NCBI GenBank assembly: GCA_963767285.1
Contig: CAVYDJ010000004.1
Span: 1-64,000, forward strand
Origin: WHSW01 sp963767285
Lineage (GTDB): Bacteria > Actinomycetota > Thermoleophilia > Solirubrobacterales > 70-9
DNA length: 64,000 nucleotides
Direction: 5' to 3'
Shown in pieces: positions 8,936-18,303 of the stretch (position 1 is the first letter of the stretch; the number at the start of each line of letters is the position of its first letter). The position numbers and the translations under genes were made by a program. The notes below the pieces were generated by a model. The model was not told the origin of the DNA. It saw only the letters and a list, made by a program, of their open reading frames with translations, and did not search any database.

Positions 8936-9493
8936 ATGACCGCGACCGCGACCCGAATGACCGCCGAGGAGTACTACGCGATCACCGTGGTCGGCGACCG
9001 CAAGCAGCTCGTCGACGGCGAGATCGTCGTGAATGAGCCGAAGGCGATCCATGCCTTGCTCCAGATGCGGCTCGCCTCCGCGCTTCACACGTGGGTCAAT
9101 GCCGCCGAGGGCCGGGGTCTTGCGCTGATGCCCACCGACGTTCGCATGGACGAGCGCAACGTCTACGGACCTGACGTGCTCTGGTTCTCCGAACCGCACA
9201 TCCCGGCCGACCTCGACGGCTACCCCGAGCGCGTCCCCGACCTCTGCGTCGAGATCCGCTCGCAGAGCACCTGGCGCTTCGACATCGGCGCCAAGAAGCG
9301 GGTCTACGAAGCGGGTGGGTTACCGGAGCTCTGGCTCGTCGACGATGCCGCCGGCTCGGTGCTCGTCTACCGCCGCTCAGCCCCGGTCTCGAGGACCTTT
9401 GACATCGCGCTCGAGCTTCGCGCCGGCGAGAGCCTGAACTCGCCGCAGCTCCCCGGCTTCTCGCTCTCGGTTGACGAGCTGTTCGAGCGCTGA
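8936..9493 (+). CDS. Uma2-family (DUF820) PD-(D/E)XK nuclease-like protein
   Basis: A 185-residue protein with the Uma2 layout: MTAEEYYAI at the start, QLVDGEIVV, then VYGPDVLWF (Asp), PDLCVEIRSQST (Glu) and KKRVYEAGGLPELWLVD. These give the P-D...E-x-K core of the restriction-endonuclease fold. Members are often stand-alone, frequently multicopy, and of unproven role. It is divergent from the lipase and its stop touches the stop of the oxidoreductase gene (9493/9494). ATG 8936 has a GGAGG directly before it, which is unusually close. Confidence 0.85.
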   Translation: MTATATRMTAEEYYAITVVGDRKQLVDGEIVVNEPKAIHALLQMRLASALHTWVNAAEGRGLALMPTDVRMDERNVYGPDVLWFSEPHIPADLDGYPERVPDLCVEIRSQSTWRFDIGAKKRVYEAGGLPELWLVDDAAGSVLVYRRSAPVSRTFDIALELRAGESLNSPQLPGFSLSVDELFER

Positions 9494-10462
9494 CTAGGGC
9501 GTCAGCACCACGCGCCCGAACGCCTGCCGGCTCTCGATGTACGCGTGGGCGGCGGCGGCCTCGGCGAGCGGGAACGTCCGGTCGATCACGATGCGCACCT
9601 CGCCGCTCGCGACGCGCTCGAACAGCTCGGCGATCATCGCGTGGACGCGGGGGAACTCGGCCAGCAGCGCGCCGCCGAGGAAGACGCCGCGCAGGGTGTT
9701 CTGCTGTCCCCACAGGTTCTTCGCCTCGACCTCCGAGCCGGCGCGCCCGGCGACGCCGACGCTGACGAGCGTGCCGCGGTAGGCGAGGGCGCCGATGCTG
9801 TTGGCCAGGGTCTCGCCGCCGACCGAGTCGAGGATCACGTCGGCGCCGCGGCCGTCGGTCAGCTCGCGGGTTCGCTCCGCGAAGTTCTCCGTCGCGTAGT
9901 TGATCCCGTGGTCGAGGCCGAACTCCTTCAGGCGCTCGAGCTTCTCGTCGGTCGACGCGGTCGAGATCACGGTCGCGCCGGCCTGCTTGGCGAGCTGGAT
10001 CGCGGCCATCCCGACGCCCCCGGCGCCCGCGTGGATCAGTGCCGTCTGCCCGGCCTCGAGCCCGCCGGCGGTGAACAGGCACTCCTGGGCGGTGCCGACC
10101 GCGACCGGGACGGACGCCGCGACGGCCGCGTCCAGACCCTCGGGAATCGGCCACGTCGACATCGCGGGAACGGCGCGCTTGGAGGCGTGCGAGCCAGCCA
10201 TGTTCAGGGTCACGACACGGTCGCCGACCGCGCGGTTCTCGACGCCGGCGCCGACCTCGGCCACCGTGCCCGCGGCGAGGTAGCCGACGACGTGGGGGAC
10301 CGACGGCGGCGGCGAGCCGGCGCGGGCCAGCAGGTCGCCGCCCTCGATGCTGACCGCCTCGACGTCGATCACCACGCAGCCGTCGGGGCACTCGGGGTCG
10401 GGGACGTCCTCGTACTGGAGCACGTCCGGGCCGCCGTTCTCGTAGATCACCGCGGCCTTCAT
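9494..10462 (-). CDS. NADPH:quinone oxidoreductase-type MDR dehydrogenase
   Basis: A 322-residue medium-chain dehydrogenase/reductase. The N-terminal GroES-like domain starts MKAAVIYENGGPDVLQ, and the Rossmann domain has the NADP-binding stretch HAGAGGVGMAAIQLAK and later SVGGETLANSI. No structural zinc cysteines are seen, which fits the quinone oxidoreductase branch. It likely reduces quinones or enones with NADPH in the cytoplasm. A TAGAGT box 6 nt before the ATG suggests a leaderless transcript from its own promoter. Confidence 0.87.
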   Translation of the reverse strand: MKAAVIYENGGPDVLQYEDVPDPECPDGCVVIDVEAVSIEGGDLLARAGSPPPSVPHVVGYLAAGTVAEVGAGVENRAVGDRVVTLNMAGSHASKRAVPAMSTWPIPEGLDAAVAASVPVAVGTAQECLFTAGGLEAGQTALIHAGAGGVGMAAIQLAKQAGATVISTASTDEKLERLKEFGLDHGINYATENFAERTRELTDGRGADVILDSVGGETLANSIGALAYRGTLVSVGVAGRAGSEVEAKNLWGQQNTLRGVFLGGALLAEFPRVHAMIAELFERVASGEVRIVIDRTFPLAEAAAAHAYIESRQAFGRVVLTP

Positions 10463-10468
10463 GGGGCG

Positions 10469-10474
10469 ACTCTA
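10469..10474 (-). promoter_or_regulatory. -10-like hexamer TAGAGT
   Basis: On the minus strand TAGAGT is followed by 6 nt and then ATG 10462, the leaderless spacing. Confidence 0.5.
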
Positions 10475-10519
10475 TTCCAGGCCGCGAGCCGCAAGGTCTA
10501 GCGCCGCGCCAGGGCGCGT

Positions 10520-10948
10520 TCAGGCGCCGAGCTGACGCTCGCTCAAGACCAGCCGCCAGGGCCCGCGGCTTGACTCGGTCGCGCGGAAGTCGCGGAAGTC
10601 AAAGGTGAGGATGGGCAGGTCGTGGCGCTCGGCGTAGGCCATGATCGAGGCGTCGACGAGGCCGAGATCGAGGTCGGCGTAGTGGGCGTCGAGCTCGGCC
10701 GCGCGGCTGAGCAGTCCGGGGGAGAGGAAGGCCGGCGTGTGGGCTCCGGTGGTGGCCGCCGCGAGCAGTGCGCGTGCGCTCCACGGACCGCGGCGAGAGC
10801 GGAGCATGTAGTCGGCTTCGGCCAGAACGACATCGAGCAGGATCAGGTTGCTTCCGAGCCGCGAGATCAGTGGTGCGATGAGCGGGTGAACGCGCGAGCC
10901 GCGGTCAGCGGCGGCGACCAGCGGCGCGGTGTCGCAGACGACCTTCAA
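10520..10948 (-). CDS. vapC: PIN-domain toxin, VapC-like
   Basis: A 142-residue PIN-domain protein. It opens MKVVCDTAPLVAAAD (first acidic residue Asp6), has a conserved Glu in VLAEADYML, then DLGLVDASIMAYAE and a late TFDFRDFR, giving the acidic residues that hold Mg in PIN ribonucleases. Its start overlaps the stop of the ribbon-helix-helix gene by 4 bp (10945-10948), the classic VapBC arrangement. The RNA target is unknown. Confidence 0.88.
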   Translation of the reverse strand: MKVVCDTAPLVAAADRGSRVHPLIAPLISRLGSNLILLDVVLAEADYMLRSRRGPWSARALLAAATTGAHTPAFLSPGLLSRAAELDAHYADLDLGLVDASIMAYAERHDLPILTFDFRDFRATESSRGPWRLVLSERQLGA

Positions 10949-11178
10949 TCGTTGATGTCAGCATCGACCGCGAGTTGCGCCAGGATCTCCTCGACCTTGA
11001 AGGCAAGCTCGGGGTCGCCGCTGTCGAACGAGCCGATCCAGTCCGGCCGGTCGCCGGCGCTCGCCAGGCCCTCCTCGAGCAGCCGCGCGACCGCGGCCGA
11101 GAACGATTCGTCCTCGTGAGCCGCGTCTCGCACACGGGAGTCGATCGAGTCGGGGAGCGTGATCGTCCTGCGCACCAT
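10945..11178 (-). CDS. vapB: ribbon-helix-helix antitoxin, VapB-like
   Basis: A 77-residue protein with an N-terminal ribbon-helix-helix (RRTITLPDSIDSRVRDAAH...FSAAVARLLEEGL) and an acidic C-terminal tail (DPELAFKVEEILAQLAVDAD) that would cover the toxin. RHH antitoxins bind their own promoter as dimers. Upstream, a TATCAT box 8 nt before the ATG lies within an inverted repeat GTATGA-N9-TCATAC (11185-11205), a likely operator. First gene of the two-gene module. Confidence 0.85.
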   Translation of the reverse strand: MVRRTITLPDSIDSRVRDAAHEDESFSAAVARLLEEGLASAGDRPDWIGSFDSGDPELAFKVEEILAQLAVDADIND

Positions 11179-11184
11179 GGCTGA

Positions 11185-11205
11185 GTATGATAGCCGCTCT
11201 CATAC
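11185..11205 (-). promoter_or_regulatory. candidate VapB operator overlapping -10
   Basis: GTATGA and TCATAC form 6-bp inverted arms around 9 nt, and the -10-like TATCAT (11187-11192, minus strand) lies within it. Six-bp arms alone are not rare; position and the RHH gene next door make it credible. Confidence 0.45.
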
Positions 11206-11236
11206 CGATGGCGCGCGAGTTGTGCCGAGACGGCGA

Positions 11237-11920
11237 CTAAGTCCGACAGGTGAGCACGCGCGCCGGGCTTGGGAAGGCCAGCTCGACCGGCGGCCCGGGC
11301 GGGACCTGGACCCACGTGCCCGCCCCCGCGGTCACCGGCTCGCCGTCAATCGCGACCTCGACCTCGCCCTCGAGCACGTAGAACGAGCGCACCCGATCTT
11401 CCGCCAGCTGCGGCGCGGCGGCCCCGGGCTCGCCGGCGACCTCCTCGATCGCGATCGCGTCGACGTCGCACTCACCGCCGATCTGCGCCTCGCTCGCCGG
11501 CAGCACCCCCTCGGCGTCGGGCTCGTCCTGGTCGAAGTCGATCGGCTCGCCGTCGCGCAGGCCGCGCATGAACCCGATGAAGCCGCCGCCGGGGGCGTGG
11601 AGGTTCAGGTACCTGACCTCGGCGTCGCTGGCGTTGCGAAAGCCGTGCACGACCATCGGCGGGATCCGGACGAGCGTCCCGGGGCCGGCCGCGACCTGCT
11701 CGTCCTCGATCCCGAGCCGGACGGTGAGCTCACCCTCCAGCACGTAGAAGAGATCGGTGTGGTGGTGATGGATGTGCAGGCCGGCGCCCTCGCGGCCGGG
11801 ACCGAACATCGACCAGGTCGCGTGCAGCTCGTCGCGGTCCGAGAGCGTCTCGACCCGGCGGTCGGGCGAGTCGCCGAGGACCTCGCCGCCGCCCGGCGGG
11901 ATCACGATCGCGTCGCCCAC
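11237..11920 (-). CDS. bicupin-domain protein
   Basis: A 227-residue protein with two cupin-like halves. The first (about 40-110) has HIHHHHTDLFYVLEGELTV and GTLVRIPPMVVHGFRN, with the His/Glu set expected for a metal site. The second (about 165-220) keeps SFYVLEGEVEVAIDGE and GTWVQVPPG but lacks the histidines, so it is probably structural. Substrate unknown. It starts at GTG 11920, 11 bp after the RTX-type gene on the same strand, so it may share its transcript. Confidence 0.8.
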   Translation of the reverse strand: MGDAIVIPPGGGEVLGDSPDRRVETLSDRDELHATWSMFGPGREGAGLHIHHHHTDLFYVLEGELTVRLGIEDEQVAAGPGTLVRIPPMVVHGFRNASDAEVRYLNLHAPGGGFIGFMRGLRDGEPIDFDQDEPDAEGVLPASEAQIGGECDVDAIAIEEVAGEPGAAAPQLAEDRVRSFYVLEGEVEVAIDGEPVTAGAGTWVQVPPGPPVELAFPSPARVLTCRT

Positions 11921-11931
11921 CTGCGTTCGGC

Positions 11932-13668
11932 CTACTTCTTCTTGCCCTTCAGCTTCGCGCTGTCGACGTCGAGCTCGGACAGCCCCGAGTTGTCGGTCCC
12001 GGTGGCCCGCATCTCCAGGCTGACCTTCTTGCCCTTGTTGAGCGAGTTGCGAACCGACTCGGCGAGCTCGACGTTGAAGACGCCGCTCTCGCCGGGCACC
12101 AGCTCGAACGTCTCGCGGCCGACCGTCGTGCCCTTCTTCAGCACGCGGATCGCGCCCTCGCAGAGGGAATCCGCACCGGCGAGGCAGGCGACGCTGATCT
12201 GGGCGGCGCCCTTCTTCGCCTTGTTGGAGGCGAACTGCGCCAGGAACACCGATCGCGGCCCGGTCAGGCTGACCGTGTCGCAGAACCCGCCCCCGATCGG
12301 GGCGACGTCGTCGTCGGGGTCGGCGATGACGGTCTCGTGGCCGACCCCGCAGATCGCCGTGTCCGGCCCGGGCCCGGCGAGGTCGATCACCGACTCGCCG
12401 GCGGCCTGGATGACGTTCGGCGAGGCGTTGCCGCGCAGGAAGTTGAAGAACGCGAACCCCTTGATGTTCTCGTTGTCGGCGTGAGCGTTGTCGCCCTCGC
12501 TCGTGTAGCCGTCATCGGGGACGTCGTCGAGCGTCACCGAGAGTTGGTTGAGCACCGGGAACGCCTGGTTGTAGGTTGTGAAGTCGCTCCACGTGACGGT
12601 GTCGATGCCGTCGCCGCCGATCATCTCGTCGGCTCCGGGGCCGGCGTTGATCTGGTCGTCGCCGCTGCCGCCGTTCAGGATCTCGTTGGCGCCGCCGTCG
12701 ACCAGGATGTCGTTGCCATCGCCACCATTGATCGTGTTGTTGCCATCGCCCGAGGGGATGATGCTGTGCCCGTACACCTGGTCGTTGCCGCCTCCGCCAT
12801 TGAGCAGGTCGGCCCCGGTCAGGCCCTCGATCACGTTCGGGCCGTCGCTGCCGTTGATCGTGTCGGCGAACGGGCCGCCGGTGTAGTTCTCGATGTCCGA
12901 GGCGACGTTGTCTTGGCCCTGGGGGCCGTCGTTGGTCACGTCGTCGGGGGTGATCGTGACCGGTCCGGCCGCGTTGGTGAAGAACACGTTGTCCAGTCCC
13001 GGCCCGCCGGAGTAGCTGTCGGCGCCCTGGTCGTCGCCGCCCTGTCCGAGGAAGTCGAAGCCGTTGCCGCCGGACTGGACGTCGTTGCCGAAGCCGCCGA
13101 ACAGGCGGTCCTCGCCGTCGCCGCCGGTCATGTTGTCGCCGTCGAGCCCTCCCTGGATCTGGTCGCTCCCGCCGTCGCCGCTCAAGATGTCGCCACCGGC
13201 GTCGCCGGTGATCGTGTCGGCGTTGTCGCCGCCGTTGAGCGTGTCGATCCCGTTTCCGCCGGTGAGCTGATCGTTCTGGATCCCGCCCGTGAACGTGTCG
13301 TTACCGTCGCCGGCGTTGAGGACGACCCGAACCGGAACCGATCCGGCAAGCGAGCCGCCCTGGTCGTCGAGGTTGTCGAGGATTGCCTGGATCGACGTGA
13401 TCCCGGTGTCCTCGCACTGGATCCCGCCGACGATCACGATGCATCCGGCCCCGGCCACCAGCGGCGCGGTGTCGCCGGTAACCGTGTACTGGCCCGGGCT
13501 GCCCTGCACGTAGGAGAACAGGGGTCTGTTGTTCTCGCCCGCCGCCGCGGTGTAGACGACCGTGGAGCCCGCCGCGGCGACCGTCGCGCCCGAGGCGATT
13601 CCCGGAAGCGCCAGCACCGCTACGACCGCAACCAGTAGTGAAGCACCGCTGCGACCGACAACGAACAT
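11932..13668 (-). CDS. secreted RTX-type calcium-binding repeat protein
   Basis: A 578-residue exported protein. After the signal peptide (MFVVGRSGASLLVAVV to GIASGA) come about 10-15 nonapeptide RTX-like repeats around residues 110-330 (GGxGxDxLxGG types such as GGDGEDRLFGGFGND). A beta-rich region and a lysine-rich C-terminus (SAKLKGKKK) follow. The repeats should fold as a calcium-binding parallel beta-roll outside the cell. I chose ATG 13668 because it gives a proper signal peptide and has GGGAGG 8 nt upstream; the frame runs open to 13749. No catalytic domain is visible. Confidence 0.87.
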   Translation of the reverse strand: MFVVGRSGASLLVAVVAVLALPGIASGATVAAAGSTVVYTAAAGENNRPLFSYVQGSPGQYTVTGDTAPLVAGAGCIVIVGGIQCEDTGITSIQAILDNLDDQGGSLAGSVPVRVVLNAGDGNDTFTGGIQNDQLTGGNGIDTLNGGDNADTITGDAGGDILSGDGGSDQIQGGLDGDNMTGGDGEDRLFGGFGNDVQSGGNGFDFLGQGGDDQGADSYSGGPGLDNVFFTNAAGPVTITPDDVTNDGPQGQDNVASDIENYTGGPFADTINGSDGPNVIEGLTGADLLNGGGGNDQVYGHSIIPSGDGNNTINGGDGNDILVDGGANEILNGGSGDDQINAGPGADEMIGGDGIDTVTWSDFTTYNQAFPVLNQLSVTLDDVPDDGYTSEGDNAHADNENIKGFAFFNFLRGNASPNVIQAAGESVIDLAGPGPDTAICGVGHETVIADPDDDVAPIGGGFCDTVSLTGPRSVFLAQFASNKAKKGAAQISVACLAGADSLCEGAIRVLKKGTTVGRETFELVPGESGVFNVELAESVRNSLNKGKKVSLEMRATGTDNSGLSELDVDSAKLKGKKK

Positions 13669-13765
13669 CCTGAGCCCTCCCGTTCGTCGCCCCGACCACC
13701 TGCCGGAGCCTGGTGGCGAAAACCCTATAACCGCACGGCGCGAAGTCAACCTTCCGCGTGCGGCC

Positions 13766-16700
13766 TCAGGGAACGAGCTGGGCGTTGACCGTCGGCGCGA
13801 TCGCCTCGACCACCACGGTCACGCTCGCGTTCGAGGTCAGCCCGAGGCTGTTGGCGACGCTCGCGGTGATCCGGTGCGTCCCGGGCTGGAGCTTCGTGGT
13901 CAGCGCCGCGCCGCGGCCGAGCTCGCCCTGCAGGTCGGAGGTCCAGACCACGCCGTCGCCGGGCTGGGCGTCCTGGTCGTCGGCGACCGAGGCGATCAGC
14001 TGGACGCTCTGGCCCTCGGTGATCTGGGCGCCGTCGACGGGCGTGGCCACGGAGATCCGCGGCGGCTTGGGCGCGACCGTGACGCGCTCCGACCGCGCGA
14101 AGTTCGGTCAGCACGCCGTCGGTCGCGATCACGCGGAACCTCGCCCGCTCGCCGCCCGGCAGCGTCGCCGGGTCCACGGTGTAGGACCGGCCGCGCAGGC
14201 CCGCCGCGATCGTGACGAAGTGCCTGCCGTCGGCGGCGTACTGGACCGTGAAGAAGAGCCTGCCGCCGTCGAGGTCGCTGGCCCGCCACTTCAGCTTCAC
14301 CGGCGCGTCGAGCTGGGTCTGCTTGAACCCCCGCAGGAAGATCCGCGGCCCGTGCTCGGAGACCGTCCGCGACGCGAGCAACTCACCGCCGGCCGCGACC
14401 TCGATGTGCTGCGTCCGCTTGGGGAACGCGACGACCTCATCGATCGTCGCCAGGCGCACGCCCGCATCCTGGTCGGAGACCTCCTGCGCCTCGAACGGAT
14501 ACTTCCGCAGGACCTTGCCGGCCTCGTCGCGCAGGACGATCGCGTAGCGGCTGCGCCGCGGGCGCTCGGTCAGCGTCAGCCCGCTCAGCGTGGACATCGG
14601 GTCGAGCTTGACGCGATCGGTGGCGAGGTCGATCGTCCCGTGGACCGCCAGCCGCGGGCCGCCGCGCTTGGCCAAGCGCGCCCTGGTGAGGTCCGCGCTG
14701 TCGGGGCAGTTGGGCAGGTCCTTGCCGCAGAGGTTTTTCAGGATGCCGTTGTAGGTGTAGGAGGACAGCCACTCGTTGTCGCAGTAGGTCATGACGTCGG
14801 TCCAGGTGGGCCAGTCGTAGAGCGCCGGCAGCGCCATCGGGCTCAGCGACGCGTCGCCGACGTCGAAGCCCTGGTTGTTGGAGTGCGAATCGCCGATGTG
14901 GCCGCCGAAGAACGGGAAGCTCCCGTCGTCGTCGGAGTCCTCGCAGCCGGGGTCGGGGTGCTTGCGGTCGTACATATGGCCGATCTCGTGGCCGCCGTAG
15001 AAGTCGGTGTAGACCGTGTCGGTGTCCCAGCCGAAGCTGCAGCAGCCCGCGGGCCCGGAGCCGAAGCGCCCGCCGATGTTCGCGCAGCCGCGCATGAACA
15101 GCCCGCTGCCGTCGGAGACGACGCCGTAGTAGCGCGTCTGCGCGGGCTGGCCCGGGATGGTCTGAGCGAACTGGCTCAGCCGCGAGTTGACGTCGTCGCA
15201 GTTGAAGCCGTCGACGGTCTCGTCGGCGGGCGTGTCCGGGTTGTCCGAGCGCGACGGCTGGTCGGTCACGGTCGCCAGCGCGGACTGCGTGATCTGGACG
15301 TCGCCGGTCGGGTAGGCGCGGCGCAGCCAGGAGGAGAGGAAGTCGAAGTCCTTCTGGCGGGGCGAGAAGGTCTGGCTCGTGCCGGTGAACGACGTCGTGT
15401 ACGGCACGCCGACCAGCCAGATCCGCGCCGGCGGCACGCGGTGGAAGGTGACCGTGTACGGCTGAATCGCGGCGTTGTCGCAGAACTGGCACGTCAGCGC
15501 GGATTGATCGCCGTCGATAAGCAGGTGCTCGAGCTGCAGGTGCAGGCGGCCCTCGCCGATCCACTCGGCGGGCAGCTCGAAGTTCAGCGACCCGTCGATG
15601 CCCGCGCGCCGCGCGGCGTCCAGCGTCTGGCCGGGGGCGACGGAGATCGTGTTCAGCGAGTCGACTCGCAGCGGCCCGCCCGGCCGGCTGCCGTCGAGGC
15701 GCGTCGCGGTCAGCTGTCCGGTGACATTGGCGATCGGCGAGGTGACCCCGGTCGCGTTCAGGAACACGCGTGCGATCGTGCGCTTGGTGCCGTTCGGGCT
15801 CGTGACCAGCGGCACCGGGTTGAACGGGCCCTGGACCGTCTGGACGACCTCGATCGGCGCGAGCTGCTGGAAGCCGGCCGTGGCGGCGAGCGGGGAGAAC
15901 GTGACGGCGGGGTTGCCGCTCGTCCCGGTGCCGGCGCAGTTGGTCGCGGTCACGCGGATCTTCTGGTTGCCCGGCTGCAGCAGCCCGTTGTAGTTGACCG
16001 CGAAGCCGCCGCCGAAGGTGCCGATCAGACTCGGGAAGCGCGTTGGCGGTCCGGGTGGTCGCGCCCTCGGAGAGGACGGTGGCGGACGGTGATCTCCCCG
16101 CCGCGCGGGTTGACGCTCCCCTTCAGCAGGAACGAGTTGTTGTGCACGAAGGTCGCGTCGGCCGGGGCTGATGAGGCCGACGATCGGCGGCCCAAGGGCG
16201 TTGCACGGCGGCGGGGGTCCGGCGGCCGTGAACTCGACGTCGTCGACGACGACGTCGAACATCTGGTTGCCATCGGTCGGCGTCACCTCGATGGCGCGGA
16301 TGACCGAACCGCCGGCCGTCACCGTCAGGTGGTTGGCCGGCGTGGTTGCCGGCGAGTTCGCCGGCATGGTCACGTCCTGGTGGCCGACCTCGGCGCCGCC
16401 GCCGTCGAAGGCGGTCAGGCGGACCGCGCGCGTCTGGGTCGCGTGGCGGTTGGCGACCCACACTCCGACCGTGAGCTGACCGGAGGTGAACTCGACGCGG
16501 ATCCGCGGGGCCGGGGTCGCGAACGAGCACCCTTCCGCGTTGTTGGGAGGCCGGCACATCTCGATCGCCTTGGTGCCGGAATGCGCGAAGCCCGGGCCGT
16601 AGTCGTAGGCGGCCGGCGCGTTCTTGAACTCGACCCCCTGCGAGCTGTACTGCGAGTTGACGATCTCCCCGGCGCTGCGGTCCTCGAAGTCGATGGTCAC

Positions 16701-16787
16701 CGCCGAGGCCGCGGCGGGCGTGAGCGCGAGCAGCGCGACGGCGAGTCCAAGTCCCAGCCGCGTCCTGTCAGCCCTGCTCAATTCCAC
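13766..16787 (-). pseudogene. secreted metzincin-like metalloprotease, frameshifted
   Basis: A long exported protein: signal peptide to about residue 28, a beta-sandwich with ITIDFEDRSAG-like start, then a protease core with GGHEIGHMYDRKHPDPGC. That is HExxHxxxxxH, the metzincin zinc spacing. Ig-like C-terminal domains end in a frame finishing at 13766. The frame is kept only by assuming three +1 insertions near 16170-16030 (ISP/ADATFVHNNSF, TV/ATVLSEG, ANA/FPSLIGTF) and one near 14096 (LTDF/ARSERVTVAP). Between these points the frame is clean over 600 codons and the third-codon G/C bias is intact. Either it broke recently or the sequence has errors. If intact, it would be a roughly 1,000-residue secreted zinc protease. 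Confidence 0.75.
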
Positions 16788-16800
16788 CCCGCGCGTGAGC

Positions 16801-17265
16801 CTACTCCTCGCCGGCGATCTCCTCGATCTCGACCTGTTCGGTCTCCTCCAGCTGTGCCTCCGGGTCCGGTACCAGCGGCACCTTCGGGTCGCTTTCGAGC
16901 AGGCGGTGCCACGATCCGTCGTCGGCCTCGACGAACAGGTAGAGCGGTCCGAAGTCCTTGCTCACCTCGGTGAGCACGCAGGCACCGGGAGCGACCGTGA
17001 CGTTGGCCCCGTCGGGGGTTGTCCCCGTGTCGTAGGTCTCGGCCTCGAACTCCTCACCCGAGTAACGGCCGACCGTGACCTGACCGTCGGGATCGTGGGA
17101 GAGGCTCGCCAAGCGGGCGAAGGTGTCGGGCGCTGAGCCCGTGAACGATTCGACGCAGCCGGCCGGGGCGCTTGCGCTCGTCTCGGTGGTCGAGTCGTCG
17201 CCGCCGCAGGCGCCAAGGGCCGCCGCCACGCCCAGGATCGCGATTACCGCCGTCGTCTTACGCAT
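16801..17265 (-). CDS. small lipoprotein of unknown function
   Basis: A 154-residue protein with a lipoprotein signal (MRKTTAVIAILGVAAALGAC; lipobox LGAC, Cys20) and an acidic end rich in Glu (VEIEEIAGEE). The middle (about 45-120) looks beta-rich with two further cysteines (AGCVESF, GACVLTE) that could form a disulfide. It stands just upstream of the protease gene, 13 bp away, and may be its accessory. Start ATG 17265 has GGAGGT nearby. No family recognised. Confidence 0.7.
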   Translation of the reverse strand: MRKTTAVIAILGVAAALGACGGDDSTTETSASAPAGCVESFTGSAPDTFARLASLSHDPDGQVTVGRYSGEEFEAETYDTGTTPDGANVTVAPGACVLTEVSKDFGPLYLFVEADDGSWHRLLESDPKVPLVPDPEAQLEETEQVEIEEIAGEE

Positions 17266-17328
17266 CCGGACACCTCCATCGGCCGCACATTAACTCCAGC
17301 GCCGCGACCGTGACTACGCTTTCCGCCG

Positions 17329-18300
17329 ATGTCCCGGCGCCTAGCACCCGCACTACTCGCGATCGCCGTCTTGGTCACAGCGGCTCCGGCGTCGGCGCAG
17401 AGCCCCGGCCCGCCGGACAGCGCCCGGATGGTGTCCGTGCGGATGTGGCAGTACGGCCAGTTCACCGCCAAGCACGAGACCCCGGAGTCGATCGGCGCGG
17501 CCCTCGCCTCGCTGCGGCCGACGTTCGTGTCGGCGCTGCTGCGTTACGACAAGAACGAGGCGGTAACGCCCCGGCAGGTCCGCGACTGGAACACCGTCGT
17601 CGCCGCGGTCCGCGCGGTGAGCCCGGACGCCAAGTTCGACGTCGAGCTCGACGGCCTGCAGTTCAGGAGCCCCAGCCAGGTTCGCCGGACGATGAGCGAC
17701 ATCCGCTCGAAGATCGACCTCGACGGCTGGCTGATCGACTTCTATACAACCGGCGCGCGCGAGCACCCGGACGTGTGGAAGGCCGCGATCGAGTCGGCGC
17801 ACGCCAACGGCGAGTTCCTCGGCGGCAACGCGTTCGGGATCACGAAGAACCCGGCGGTCCCGAAGGGCACCGACTACGAGGCCGTCCAGGACTCCGACAT
17901 GAAGGTCAACCTCCCGGCCACGCGGCGGCTCGCCAAGCGGGTCACCACCTTCATGCACCTCGGAAACGACCCGTACAGGCAGGACTCGGACGGGTGCACC
18001 TTCATCGAGGATTTCAACACCGCCAAGCGCGTCGCCTACGTGCGCAAGCGGGGCGGCCAGCAGGCCAAATACGACTTCCGGTTCGAATACCCCGTCTTCT
18101 TCCCGGAGTGCGCGCGAAACCGCGATCGGCAGACCCCGACGGTGTTCACCTACAACGCGACCCGCGACGCGCCGATGATGCCGACGATCGGCGAGCTCCT
18201 GGATCGGTACGAGCCGCCCGCCAGAGTGGGCCTGAGCCTCCGTTGCCCGATCGGCCGACGCTACCCCCGGGTGGGCACCGAGTCAACCTCACCAAGAGCC
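17329..18300 (+). CDS. secreted protein of unknown function, 3' end uncertain
   Basis: The product has a signal peptide (LAPALLAIAVLVTAAPASAQ) and about 290 well-behaved residues. These include SVRMWQYGQF, DVELDGLQF, LDGWLIDFYTTGAREHP, FGITKNPAVPKGTDYEAV and GCTFIEDFNT. The alternating strand/helix pattern and acidic residues at strand ends recall a TIM-barrel glycosidase-like protein, but I cannot name a family. In this frame no stop occurs until 18693, nearly 400 bp into the opposite L,D-transpeptidase gene. The natural stop or frame was therefore probably lost around 18230-18300; the end given here is a working limit. A TACGCT box 8 nt before the ATG may be its promoter. Confidence 0.6.
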
Positions 18301-18303
18301 GGC

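Noticed and set aside
11185..11205. VapB operator as a strong independent finding
   Set aside because: Six-bp arms occur often by chance; kept only as a low-confidence feature because of its location.
13758..16973. A 1071-codon plus-strand open frame opposite the metalloprotease
   Set aside because: Low-complexity Arg/Ala/Val translation; the minus strand carries the signal peptide and zinc site.
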